Of a stretch of 57,393 nt of DNA, positions 7,309 through 15,815 are shown piece after piece (the first letter of the stretch is position 1; every line of letters begins with the position of its first letter). This DNA is from CAZKVJ01 sp964556225 (GTDB lineage Bacteria; Actinomycetota; Acidimicrobiia; Acidimicrobiales; Ilumatobacteraceae), in contig CAZKVJ010000020.1 in assembly GCA_964556225.1 (NCBI GenBank), positions 1 through 57,393 of the forward strand. The letters are read 5' to 3'. Made by a program: the position numbers and the translations under genes. Below the pieces are notes generated by a model that worked only from the letters and a program-made list of their open reading frames with translations, ran no database searches and had not been told where the DNA came from.

Positions 7309-7653
7309 ATGGTGTCCGCCACCACGGTGCGCGATCACGTGGCGGGGCTCGCCGCCCCGCAGCTGAAGTCGCTGCTCGGCGACTTCCAGCGGGCCCGCTC
7401 CGCCATGGACGCCACGTGGTTCCGCATCCTGACCGAGCTCGAGGGGGCCAGTGCTCACCTCAGCGACGGGGCGCGTGACACGGTCACGTTCGTCTCGAAC
7501 AACACGGGTGAGTCGATGGGCGCCATCCAGCGCGACCTGGATGCCGCGTCGAAGCTGGGCGTGCGAGCGCCGGGCGTGACGTCACCGCCGGGTGGGTCCG
7601 CCGGTCCGCCGGGGTTCGAGCAGCCCCAGCTGTTGCCCCTCGCCGGCGCCTGA
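7309..7653 (+). CDS. Internally deleted DUF222/13E12-family protein
   Basis: A 114-aa protein. The N-terminal 85 residues look like the start of DUF222-HNH proteins: a long helix with RARSAMDATWFRILTELEG, then LSDGARDTVTFVSNNTGES and MGAIQRDLDAASKLG. The C-terminus PPGFEQPQLLPLAGA matches the tail of the HNH gene at 974 (PPGVLQPELLPLAGA). The whole middle, including the HNH nuclease, is missing while the frame stays open. It therefore looks like a precise internal deletion product of a paralogue. It may be a harmless relic, or a small protein that can still pair with full-length relatives; neither is tested. Confidence 0.6.
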   Translation: MVSATTVRDHVAGLAAPQLKSLLGDFQRARSAMDATWFRILTELEGASAHLSDGARDTVTFVSNNTGESMGAIQRDLDAASKLGVRAPGVTSPPGGSAGPPGFEQPQLLPLAGA

Positions 7654-7691
7654 TCCCGCAGGGCACCCCCACCACCATCCCGCTCGGACCC

Positions 7692-9131
7692 TCAGGCTGC
7701 GGCTCGCTGCTGGGCGGTCGCGGGCGCGGCGGTTGCGCTCTTGGTGATCACGGTGAAGCCTCGCTCCGGGCGGCAGATGCCCATCAGCACGGCGACGCCC
7801 TCCACGATCCCGAACACGGGCACCAGCACGAACTGCGCCACGTACAGCCCCGCCCGCTGCAGCGGGCGGACCCGCACCCCCAGGTCCGACTCGTAGCCGG
7901 CGAGGTTCACCCGCAGGCCGAGCAGGTACATCGTCAGGTACCAGGCGAAGCAGATGCTGCCGATCCAGTCGATCGCGGCGTTCGTGTGCAGGCCGAGGAA
8001 CAGGTTGGTGACCGTGTACATCGCCCCGATCACGGCGGCTCCCCACAGCGTGAGGAAGCTCAGCATCGTCACCCGTACCCACGCCGGGCACGGCGAGTAC
8101 AGCGCCACCCGGAACAGCCCGCTCCACCACCGCCGGCGCTGCTTCACCAGGTCCATGACCGTCTCGGGGGCCTGCTCCACCATGTAGCCGTCGACCCAGG
8201 CGAACTCGCACCCCGCCTGCTGGGCGGCCATCGCGAACCAGGCGTCCTCGGTGACGCTGCCGTCCGGACCGACGTCCAGCCCGATGGAGCGCTCGACGTC
8301 GTTGCGCACCACGATGTAGCTGCCGTGCATGCCCATCGGCGCCACGCCCAAGCGGTACTGGAAGCGGAACCGGCAGATGTCGTCGCCGGTGCGCAGCATG
8401 TCGGCCAGGGTCAGCACCTTCGGCATCCGGCGATCACCGGACAGGTGCCGGTAGTAGAGGATCATCCCCTGGCCGATGGGCGGCCGGTAGCGGCGGCCAT
8501 GCCGGGCGATGAACAGGGCGATGCCGTGGACGCAGCTCGGCGACGGCCACGTCTCCTCGTCCAGGTGCACCACGTAGTCGGTGGCTCGGATCGTCGAGGT
8601 GTCGAGGGCGTAGCACAGCGCCCGCGCCTTCCACTTGCTGTCGTTCGGCGTGCGGTACTCGCCCGGCACCACCAGGCAGTGCAGGTCCGGCGCGGGGGTC
8701 AGGGCGACCGGCTCGTCGGTGACCACCTCGATGCGATAGCGGAACAGCGGCACCTCCGCCATAGCCCGGCGCACGGCGCCGACCGTGACCGCCAGCGCTG
8801 CGGCGTTGCGACCCCGGCTCACGATGCGCCAGGCCACCTCGGGGTCGTCCGCCCCCGGTGCCAGCACCACGTTGCGCTCCCGGGGCAGCGCCACCGCGAC
8901 CATCGACACCAGCACCGCCGGCACGGTGGCGCACCACGCCAGCCCCGCCCACTGGATCAGGCGCTCGAAGCCGCTCTCGGGCATGCGGCCCTCGTTCCAG
9001 AACGTGGCGTTCGCCCAGCGGACCATCGCCAGCGACGCCGCGAACACGGCGACGATCCACAACCGGTACGACGCACGCTCGAACCGGCAGGCCGGCCACC
9101 GGTCGATGTTGAGCGGCGTGCTGCGGCTCAC
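7692..9131 (-). CDS. Membrane glycosyltransferase, family 2 (egghead-like)
   Basis: A 479-aa processive-type GT-A enzyme with two N-terminal membrane helices and several after about residue 345. The catalytic region shows a metal-binding acid cluster in VVHLDEETW, TEDAWF (the general-base ED motif) and KQRRRWWSG, the Q-x-x-R-W motif of GT2 enzymes. The spacing resembles egghead-type beta-mannosyltransferases rather than cellulose synthase; that assignment is tentative. The GTG start overlaps the stop of the exosortase gene by 4 bases, making it the last gene of a three-gene operon with the exosortase and a sorted surface protein. It may glycosylate that protein or build its glycan anchor (inference). 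Confidence 0.8.
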   Translation of the reverse strand: MSRSTPLNIDRWPACRFERASYRLWIVAVFAASLAMVRWANATFWNEGRMPESGFERLIQWAGLAWCATVPAVLVSMVAVALPRERNVVLAPGADDPEVAWRIVSRGRNAAALAVTVGAVRRAMAEVPLFRYRIEVVTDEPVALTPAPDLHCLVVPGEYRTPNDSKWKARALCYALDTSTIRATDYVVHLDEETWPSPSCVHGIALFIARHGRRYRPPIGQGMILYYRHLSGDRRMPKVLTLADMLRTGDDICRFRFQYRLGVAPMGMHGSYIVVRNDVERSIGLDVGPDGSVTEDAWFAMAAQQAGCEFAWVDGYMVEQAPETVMDLVKQRRRWWSGLFRVALYSPCPAWVRVTMLSFLTLWGAAVIGAMYTVTNLFLGLHTNAAIDWIGSICFAWYLTMYLLGLRVNLAGYESDLGVRVRPLQRAGLYVAQFVLVPVFGIVEGVAVLMGICRPERGFTVITKSATAAPATAQQRAAA

Positions 9132-10696
9132 GGCGCGGCCTGCGCGGCGACTGGGGCCCGGCGCTCCACCGGGGTGGCCTCGGACAGCGCTGCCGCCACC
9201 TCGACCACCCGGTCCAGGTCACCCCGCAGCTGGCTGACCACCACCCGCTGCACCGCGCCACCGCCGACGCGGGTCTGCCAGGTGACCACGTGGGTGGTGG
9301 CGCCGCCCTCGTCGAACGCGAACCGCTCGGCCGGGCGCTCGGCCAGCGCCGGATCGCCGATGACGTGGGTGACCTGGCGACCGTGGAAGCCGTAGCAGGC
9401 GGCCAGGTCGAGGCGGTCGATGGTGTCGGGCGTGCGGGTGGTGGTGACGTCGACAGCCATGGGGCTGGCGTCGGGCACAGTGGGGTCGAACAGGAGGAAC
9501 CGCCGCCACGTGGCGTCGCCGTAGAACTGCTGCACCCACGGGACCGGCTCCGCCTCCACCAGCTGCCAGCCGTGGGCGGCGGCCAGCTCCGGGAGCACGA
9601 CGGCCGCGTCGTGGTTGGCGGTGGCCGAAAGCCCGCCCATCCGGTCCAGGCGCCACAGCCCGGCGTAGCCGAGCGCGGCGGCTCCCGCCACCAGGAGTGC
9701 CATCGGTGCGGCGATGAGCGTGCGGGTCGGCGCCGCCGCCCTCAGCCGGTGGAGCACCAGCTCGTTCCCCGGCGGCGGCACCCGCAGGCCCACCCCCCGG
9801 CTCAGCAGCAGTGCCACGACCGTGACCGCCACCGACACCGCCACCCCGGCCCAGGGGTGCACGAGATCGAGCGCCGCCCGAGGGCCGAACCGAGCGCCGA
9901 TCACCGTCAGCGCGCCCAGCCGCACGGCGTTGCCGGCGATGGCCAGCACGCAGCCCCCGGCCACCCACACCACCTTGCGTCGCAGCGAGCCCTGCAGGAG
10001 GCAGGCCACTGCGGTGAGCACCACGCCGACGCCGAGCACGGAGCTGGCGCCGGCGCACACCGCGCCCACGACGACCATCGTCCCGTCCGGAAAGCCGATG
10101 CTGCGCAGCCCCGCCGACGACACGGTGCTCACCCCGCTGACCCGGGCCGCCAGCTGCACGACCGGCCAGCCCACTGACAGCCCGAGCTGCTGGACCGGGG
10201 CGACCGCCCAGGCGTACCAGACCGGGCAGGCGAGCGCCGCCAGGAGCAGTCCGCGTCGAGCCAGCCACACCGCGCGGGACCCGAGCAGCAGACAGATCCA
10301 GCCCACCGCCAGCGCCGGCACGGCCAGCAGCTCGACCCGCCAGGTGGCCGAGCCCCACCCGAATGCCGTGGGCGCCAGCCACGCACACGCCAGACCCACG
10401 CTGATGAAGCACACGGCGATGAAGACGTCCGCGCTGCGAGCGGGCAGGGCGCGCGACGGGTCGGGCTCGCTGCGCAACCCGTGCCAGCCGACCACCAGCG
10501 CGAGCGGGAGCACGAAGCCGACGAGGCCCACCGGCGACTGGCTGTCGAGGGACTCGACGGTGCGCCGGATCGGGATCCACAGCCCGATCGTCGATACGGC
10601 GGTGAGCGCGCCGAGGCGGAGGGCGAGTGCCCGCTGCCCGATGTCGCCCGGCCGGCGGGCCACACGCGTGGACATCGGCACGACGGCGGTGGTCAT
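9128..10696 (-). CDS. Exosortase-like transpeptidase with C-terminal EpsI-like domain
   Basis: A 522-aa polytopic membrane protein. The conserved exosortase triad is visible: Cys214 in GAVCAGASS, Arg259 in GNAVRLG and His280 in LVHPWAG, each at the end of a hydrophobic segment. After about residue 330 a final membrane helix leads to a soluble domain with YGDATWRRFLLFD and ACYGFHGRQVTHV, like the EpsI (DUF3485) proteins that accompany exosortases. Exosortases cut C-terminal PEP-CTERM-type signals and are thought to transfer the protein to a surface glycan. The gene directly upstream, one base away, encodes a protein with a VPEAP tail, its evident substrate. Only a few actinobacterial exosortases are studied, so the subtype is left open. 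Confidence 0.85.
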   Translation of the reverse strand: MTTAVVPMSTRVARRPGDIGQRALALRLGALTAVSTIGLWIPIRRTVESLDSQSPVGLVGFVLPLALVVGWHGLRSEPDPSRALPARSADVFIAVCFISVGLACAWLAPTAFGWGSATWRVELLAVPALAVGWICLLLGSRAVWLARRGLLLAALACPVWYAWAVAPVQQLGLSVGWPVVQLAARVSGVSTVSSAGLRSIGFPDGTMVVVGAVCAGASSVLGVGVVLTAVACLLQGSLRRKVVWVAGGCVLAIAGNAVRLGALTVIGARFGPRAALDLVHPWAGVAVSVAVTVVALLLSRGVGLRVPPPGNELVLHRLRAAAPTRTLIAAPMALLVAGAAALGYAGLWRLDRMGGLSATANHDAAVVLPELAAAHGWQLVEAEPVPWVQQFYGDATWRRFLLFDPTVPDASPMAVDVTTTRTPDTIDRLDLAACYGFHGRQVTHVIGDPALAERPAERFAFDEGGATTHVVTWQTRVGGGAVQRVVVSQLRGDLDRVVEVAAALSEATPVERRAPVAAQAAP

Positions 10697-10697
10697 C

Positions 10698-11222
10698 TCA
10701 CCCCGCCGTGACGTGTCGCCGCTGCCGGGTGATCCACCATCCGGCGGTGGCGGCGGGCGCCAGGAGCAGCAGGACCGCGATCGGTGCCTCGGGCACGGTC
10801 GCGGAGGTGGCGCACGGCTTGGAGGCGGCCGTTGCCGTCGCCTCGAGCGTCCACACCCGCCACGTCACGCTGGCGGCCGCAGTGGTCACGCTGAACACGG
10901 CCACGTGGCGACCGGGCTCGAACGACTCCGGGGAGCTGGCCGGCGGGGGCGGGTCGGCGACCAGGCGGTTCCGGCCACCGTGGGGGATCGTCTCGACGGT
11001 CGTCGACAAGCTCTCGTAGCCGAAGAACGCCGTGTAGGTGCCGTCACCGTTGACCATCACGCACTCCAGCACGGGTCGCACCTCACGGGGGGCCGCGGCG
11101 GCAGGGGCGCTCGAGGTGCCGGCCAGCGCTCCAGAGGCCGCCACGAGCCCGACGAGGGCGCGAGCGACACACCGGTGCCTGGACCGCTCGCCCGGTCGCC
11201 GCAGTGTCGGTGGCCGCCGCAC
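10698..11222 (-). CDS. Exported protein with VPEAP exosortase sorting signal
   Basis: About 174 aa from GTG 11222; this start gives an Arg-rich n-region and a signal peptide ending SAPAAAA. An ATG further upstream is also in frame. The mature domain has the recurring ECVMVNGDGTYTAFFGY and FEPGRHVAVF blocks that I recognise from other exosortase-associated surface proteins. The last 35 residues are a textbook tripartite signal: VPEAP, a hydrophobic helix (IAVLLLLAPAATAGWWI) and a basic end (RQRR). It is one base upstream of the exosortase, so it is very likely a dedicated substrate. Exposure on the outer surface is inferred. The domain's function is unknown. Confidence 0.75.
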   Translation of the reverse strand: MRRPPTLRRPGERSRHRCVARALVGLVAASGALAGTSSAPAAAAPREVRPVLECVMVNGDGTYTAFFGYESLSTTVETIPHGGRNRLVADPPPPASSPESFEPGRHVAVFSVTTAAASVTWRVWTLEATATAASKPCATSATVPEAPIAVLLLLAPAATAGWWITRQRRHVTAG

Positions 11223-11359
11223 GGAACACTGGATCGGCCCTGCGTGAACGGGCTTGAGACAGGGCCGATGGTCCGAGCGGCCCTCCGTCTTGACGGCTCG
11301 TTGACATCGCTGTCCGCTCCACGTCGACGGCACGGGCGCGACGCCCATTGCGCACCTTG

Positions 11360-11482
11360 CGGGCCGCCGAGCGGTCGGCGGTTCGTGTCGAGATGCATCC
11401 CGGCCAGCGCGCACTCGTGCTGAGCCTCGTCGCCGTCACGGTGGCGCTCGCCGCCGGTCAGGCGCCGATCCTCGCGGCCATG
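11360..11482 (+). pseudogene. Remnant of a third coiled-coil membrane microprotein
   Basis: At about 11387-11479 the plus strand reads VEMHPGQRALVLSLVAV and TVALAAGQAPILAA. This matches the C-terminal helix of the gene at 4859-5164 (AEMHRSLRGVVLSLVAV, MVALAAGQMAMLAA) at both protein and DNA level. The N-terminal half, the start and the in-place stop are gone. It occupies the gene-free stretch 11223-11597 between divergent genes; no other feature is visible there apart from promoters that must exist. Confidence 0.6.
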
Positions 11483-11597
11483 AGGCGATCCGCGGTCGAT
11501 CGGGTGCATGGCCGCCGGACCTTCGGCCCTGTGTGATCGAGTCTGCTGCCCGCCAGAGTGGTCCCCCGAACGCAACGAACCGGAGGGACGACGTGCC

Positions 11598-12899
11598 ATG
11601 AACCATCTCCGCACCGCCGCGCTGGCCGGGAGCTTCGCCCTGCTGCTGGCGGTGGCGGGCTGCGGTTCCGGCACCGACGGCTCCTCCGACACCAACCCCC
11701 CGGTCGCCTCCGAGGCGCCGGACGCCACCGCCGGGCCCACCACGCCCGCCACCATGGAGCCCGATCCCACCGGCGAGATCGAGGAGCAGACCGGCGTCCT
11801 GATCGCCTTCTCGTGCGTCGGCCAGTCGGCGACCACCGGCCAGCGCAGCCTCGAGCTGTGCATCATCCCCGCCGTGGACGGCGAGGCCGCCCCGCTCAGC
11901 GAGGGCGCATCGCCGGTGGTCGGGGCCACGTGGTCGCCGGGCGGCTCGTATCTCGCCTTCGTGTGCCTGTACCAGCAGGACAGCGCTTTCGAGACCATCC
12001 CCATGGGTGAGCTCGGCGACTTCGGTCCCGACGGCTTCACCCGCAACCGGGGCGGTGAGATCTGCGTGGTGAACGCCGACGGCTCGTCGGGCGCTCGGGC
12101 CACGAACACCGGCGGGCGGGCGGTGGCCCCGGCGGTGTCGCCCGACGGCTCGCAGCTGGTCTTCGCCGTCACCGAAGGCGGCGCCACCACCGAGACAACG
12201 GCGGCCGGCACCGACGGCGCCGACGAGCCGCTGCTGCCCGGGCTGTACGTGTTCATCAGCGACGGCGGCACCGAGCACCAGCTCACCGTCGGCACCCATG
12301 ACGACTTCCCGTCGTGGTCGCCCGACGGCACCCGGATCGCCTTCGCCTCGGACGGGGGCATCGCCGTCATCGCCAGCGACGGCACCAACCGGGTGCAGCT
12401 CACCGACGGCGGCACCGGTGTCGACCTCGGCCCCACGTGGTCGCCCGACGGCACCCAGATCGCGTTCACCCGTACCGTGGCCGGCAGCGGGGAGCGGGAG
12501 ACCTGGGTGATGGCCGCCGACGGCTCGAACCCGCGGATCGTGCACACATCGGCACCGTTCACCGAGCCCAACGTGGCGATCGACCTCACCCCGGCCTGGT
12601 CGCCCGACGGCACCCGGCTGGCGATCACCGCCATGTCGCCCACCGGCGAGGCGTTCCTCCAAGCGCTCGTGGTGCCCGTCGAAGGGGGTGAGCCGGTCGC
12701 GCTCAGCCCGCTGCCCACCGACCCGACCCGCTGGGGCGCGCTGTCGCCCACCTGGTCGCCGGACAACCAGTGGCTGGCGTTCACCAGCGACCATCTCGGC
12801 GCCGAGTTCGCCCTGTTCACCGTCGCCCCCGACGGCTCCCAGCTCTACCAGCTCACCACGAACGGCCTCGACGCGCTCGACCCCGCCTGGCAGCCCTGA
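11598..12899 (+). CDS. Lipoprotein with TolB/WD40-like beta-propeller repeats
   Basis: A 433-aa exported lipoprotein. Signal peptide with lipobox LAVAGC puts the lipidated Cys at residue 22, followed by a Ser/Thr/Pro-rich linker. The rest is made of PD40-type repeats with WSPDGT(R/Q)IAF cores at about 12310, 12430, 12595 and 12750, enough for a propeller. Such proteins bind peptides, glycans or cell-wall partners and have no fixed enzyme role. GGAGGGA lies about 10 bases before the ATG. It stands alone between the exosortase operon and the microprotein-DUF4012 pair. Specific function unknown. Confidence 0.8.
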   Translation: MNHLRTAALAGSFALLLAVAGCGSGTDGSSDTNPPVASEAPDATAGPTTPATMEPDPTGEIEEQTGVLIAFSCVGQSATTGQRSLELCIIPAVDGEAAPLSEGASPVVGATWSPGGSYLAFVCLYQQDSAFETIPMGELGDFGPDGFTRNRGGEICVVNADGSSGARATNTGGRAVAPAVSPDGSQLVFAVTEGGATTETTAAGTDGADEPLLPGLYVFISDGGTEHQLTVGTHDDFPSWSPDGTRIAFASDGGIAVIASDGTNRVQLTDGGTGVDLGPTWSPDGTQIAFTRTVAGSGERETWVMAADGSNPRIVHTSAPFTEPNVAIDLTPAWSPDGTRLAITAMSPTGEAFLQALVVPVEGGEPVALSPLPTDPTRWGALSPTWSPDNQWLAFTSDHLGAEFALFTVAPDGSQLYQLTTNGLDALDPAWQP

Positions 12900-13054
12900 C
12901 CCGTCCCCGCCCCTGCCAGCGGGCCAACCTCCATCACCCTCGAGATGTCGGCCGTGTGTCCACGGAATCCGGGTCGGGGGCCCGGTGTCGACGCCATGGC
13001 CACCGCGCCGGTGACCGCCCCAGACGTTGACGCACACGGTGGATGCGGGGGACG

Positions 13055-13399
13055 ATGGCGATCGATGAACGGGCGAGGCTGGCGCTCTACCAACGGCTCG
13101 AGGCGGTCCTCGGCCCGGACGGCGCGGCCACGATGATGACATACCTGCCACCGCACGGCTGGGGCGAGATCGCCGCCAAGGGCGACCTCGCGCTGGGGCG
13201 GGGTGACGTCGAGCGGCTGCGAGTCGAAGTCGGCGGGATGCGAGCCGAGTTCGGCGTCCTGCGGGCCGAGTTCGAGGACATGCGGGCGGACGTGCGTGCC
13301 GAGCTGCACCGCACGCTGCGGGTGAACATGTTCAGCCTGGTGGGGTTCATGGTGGCGCTGGCCGCCGCGCAGATCAGCGCCGTGGCGCTGCTCGTCTGA
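13055..13399 (+). CDS. Coiled-coil membrane microprotein, copy 2
   Basis: A 114-aa paralogue of the gene at 4859. It begins MAIDERARLALYQRLEAVLG, then TMMTYLPPHGWGEIAAKGDLAL, then an Arg/Glu coiled coil with repeated RAEF units. The C-terminal membrane helix is FSLVGFMVALAAAQISAVALLV. Both intact copies are preceded by CGTTGACGC about 45 bases upstream of the aligned start, which hints at a shared promoter element. The stop is one base before the GTG of the DUF4012 gene, so the two should be translationally coupled. The likely role is a membrane-tethered partner of that protein; no family name recognised. Confidence 0.75.
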   Translation: MAIDERARLALYQRLEAVLGPDGAATMMTYLPPHGWGEIAAKGDLALGRGDVERLRVEVGGMRAEFGVLRAEFEDMRADVRAELHRTLRVNMFSLVGFMVALAAAQISAVALLV

Positions 13400-13400
13400 C

Positions 13401-15719
13401 GTGGCCCATCGCCGGCGCAACCGGGTCGATCGTCGCGGGGCGACGCTGGTCGGCGTGCTGGCGCTCGCCGCCGGTGTCGCTGCTGTGTTCGCCGGCTGCG
13501 AGCCCACCGGGAACGACGTGGTCGACGTGGTCCTCACCGGCGCGCTCGCTGCGTTCGTCACCTGGGCGGCAGCGAGCGCGCCGTGGTGGACGTTGGTGGT
13601 GGCGGCGGGCGTCGCCGGGCTGGCGGCCGGCTCGTGGTCGCTGCTCGTGGTGGCGCTCGGGGCCGCGGGCCTTGCACTGTGGATCGGCGAGCGGCGCCGC
13701 AGCCTGGCGTGGCAGCGGGCGCTGTCGGCCGCGCTCACGGTCCAGGTGCTGTTGCGCCTGCAGACCGACCTGCCCTTCGGCGTCACCGGGCTCATCGCCG
13801 CGGCGGCCATGGCGCTGGTGGCGGTCGCCGGCGTGGCTCGGCGCCGCCGCGAGGTGCGCCGGCGGGTGCTGGTGGGCGCCGGTGGCGTCGCCGGGTTGGC
13901 GCTCCTGGCCGTGGCGGGGCTGGCCGCCTCGGGTGCTGGGGCCCAAAGCGACCTGCGCGACGGCTACGACCAGCTCCAGGACGGCCTCGACCAGCTGCAG
14001 GCCGGCGACACCACGACCGCAGCCGCCACCTTGCGCACCGCAGCAGGTCACATGGCCGACGCCGACACCGCGCTCCGGCGACCGTGGGCCTGGCCGGCCG
14101 CCGCGGTGCCGGTGGTGGCCCAGCACCGCCAGGTCGTCGCCGCCCTTGCCGCCGAGTCCGCCGATGCCGCGCAGGCCGCCGCCGAGGCGCTCGACACGGT
14201 CGACCTCGACCGGCTCACCGTCACCAACGGCACCATCGACGTCGAGGCGGTCGCCGCGCTGGCCGAGCCGCTCGCTCGCCTCGAAGCCAGCGTGGCCGAG
14301 CTCGGCCAGGCGCTCGACGACACCGACTCGCCGTGGCTGGTGGCACCGCTGCAGTCACGCCTCGACGGCGCCCGTGACGACGTGGCCGACGCCGCGTCCC
14401 GCGCCACCAACGCCCGCGCCGCAGCGGAGCTCGCGCCGGCGATGCTCGGCGCCGGCGGCTCCAGCCGCTGGTTCGTGGCGTTCACGTCGGGCGCCGAGTC
14501 GCGGGCTCAGAGCGGCCTGATGGGCAACTGGGCCGAGCTCACCATCACCGATGGCCACCTGCGCCGGAGCGACTCCGGTCGCACGGCCGAGCTCACCGAT
14601 GGGCTCAACGACAACGTCGACTCCACGCTGGTGATGCCGCCCGACTACCACGACCGCTACGCGACGTTCGGCGCCGGCCAGCGCGGCGGCGCGCTCGACG
14701 GCAAGTTCTGGAGCAACGTCACCATGCCGGCGCACGGCCCTTACGTTGGCGAGGCGATGGCGCAGATGTACGAGCTGGCCACGGGGCGAGCGGTCGACGG
14801 GGTGATCGTCCTCGACGTCGACGGCCTGGCCGACCTGCTGGCGCTGACCGGGCCGGTCACGGTCGACGGCTGGCCCGAGCCGCTCACGCCGGACAACCTG
14901 GCCCAGGTGCTGCTGATCGACCAGTACGAGCTGGAAGAGGCCGAGCGAGAGGTGCTGTTGACGCAGGTGTCCGACGCCGTGGTCGACGCGCTGCTCAGCG
15001 GCGAGCTGCCCCCACCCCAGGAGCTGGCCGAGCAGCTCGGTCCGGCCGCGCTCGAGGGGCACCTCACCGCCTGGGCCGCCGATCCCGGCCAGCAGGACCT
15101 GCTGGCCCGCATCGGTATGGATGCCAGCCTGCCGGCGCTCGACGGTCGCGACGGGCTGGCGGTGGCCACCACCAACGCCAGTGGCAACAAGATCGAGCCG
15201 TACCTGTACCGCAGCGTGGCCTACACCGCCACCGCCGACGAGCGCACCGGCGAGGTCGCCGCCGTCGCCGAGGTCACCCTGCGCAACGACGCTCCGAGCT
15301 CCGGCTTGCCGGACTACGTGATCGGCAACCTGATCGACCTCCCGACCGGCACGAACCGCACCTACCTGTCGCTCTACTCGGCGCTGCCGGTGGAGCGCGT
15401 CAGCTTCGGCGGCGAGACGTACACGGGGACGCGTGACACCGAGGTCGGCTGGAACGTCACGTCGGTCTACGTCGACGTGCCCCCGGGCCAGGAGGTGACC
15501 GTGCGCTTCGAGCTCGCGGGGTCCATCGCGCCGGGCGACTACGAGCTTGTCGTGCGGCCCCAGCCGACCGTGAACCCGGACCGGATGACGGTCGCCGTCA
15601 CCGACCCCGACGGCGACCCGATCGTCACGTTCGAGGGCGAGCTGGCCCGGCGCAGCGTGCTGAGCGCCGACGGCGTCGAGCCGGTCCGCATCGCCCCGAC
15701 ACCGGTGGCGCCGAGCTGA
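13401..15719 (+). CDS. DUF4012 domain membrane protein
   Basis: A 772-aa protein. The N-terminus has five or six membrane helices (residues 15-185), followed by a long Ala-rich coiled-coil segment and the extracellular DUF4012 region with SGAESRAQSGLMGNWAELTI, MPPDYHDRYATFG and the LDVDGLADLL block. DUF4012 proteins are common in actinobacterial exopolysaccharide loci; their biochemical role is unknown, but homology to LytR-type domains has been discussed. GTG 13401 lies one base after the stop of the coiled-coil microprotein. Convergent with the next gene across hairpin element E1. Confidence 0.8.
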   Translation: MAHRRRNRVDRRGATLVGVLALAAGVAAVFAGCEPTGNDVVDVVLTGALAAFVTWAAASAPWWTLVVAAGVAGLAAGSWSLLVVALGAAGLALWIGERRRSLAWQRALSAALTVQVLLRLQTDLPFGVTGLIAAAAMALVAVAGVARRRREVRRRVLVGAGGVAGLALLAVAGLAASGAGAQSDLRDGYDQLQDGLDQLQAGDTTTAAATLRTAAGHMADADTALRRPWAWPAAAVPVVAQHRQVVAALAAESADAAQAAAEALDTVDLDRLTVTNGTIDVEAVAALAEPLARLEASVAELGQALDDTDSPWLVAPLQSRLDGARDDVADAASRATNARAAAELAPAMLGAGGSSRWFVAFTSGAESRAQSGLMGNWAELTITDGHLRRSDSGRTAELTDGLNDNVDSTLVMPPDYHDRYATFGAGQRGGALDGKFWSNVTMPAHGPYVGEAMAQMYELATGRAVDGVIVLDVDGLADLLALTGPVTVDGWPEPLTPDNLAQVLLIDQYELEEAEREVLLTQVSDAVVDALLSGELPPPQELAEQLGPAALEGHLTAWAADPGQQDLLARIGMDASLPALDGRDGLAVATTNASGNKIEPYLYRSVAYTATADERTGEVAAVAEVTLRNDAPSSGLPDYVIGNLIDLPTGTNRTYLSLYSALPVERVSFGGETYTGTRDTEVGWNVTSVYVDVPPGQEVTVRFELAGSIAPGDYELVVRPQPTVNPDRMTVAVTDPDGDPIVTFEGELARRSVLSADGVEPVRIAPTPVAPS

Positions 15720-15727
15720 CGCCCCGA

Positions 15728-15803
15728 GCGTTCTGGGCACACGGCGCGAGTCGACGGCCGGCGGCAACCTGCAACGTCGTCGATGGCGCTGTGCCCGGAA
15801 CGC
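15728..15803. repeat. Family E hairpin element 1
   Basis: Inverted ends GCGTTCTGGGCACA (15728-15741) and TGTGCCCGGAACGC (15790-15803), 13 of 14 paired. Inner segments GCGC and TCGACG also pair. The 76-nt element fills the space between two convergent genes, where it could act as a bidirectional terminator. Confidence 0.75.
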
Positions 15804-15815
15804 GGATTGGGGGCG

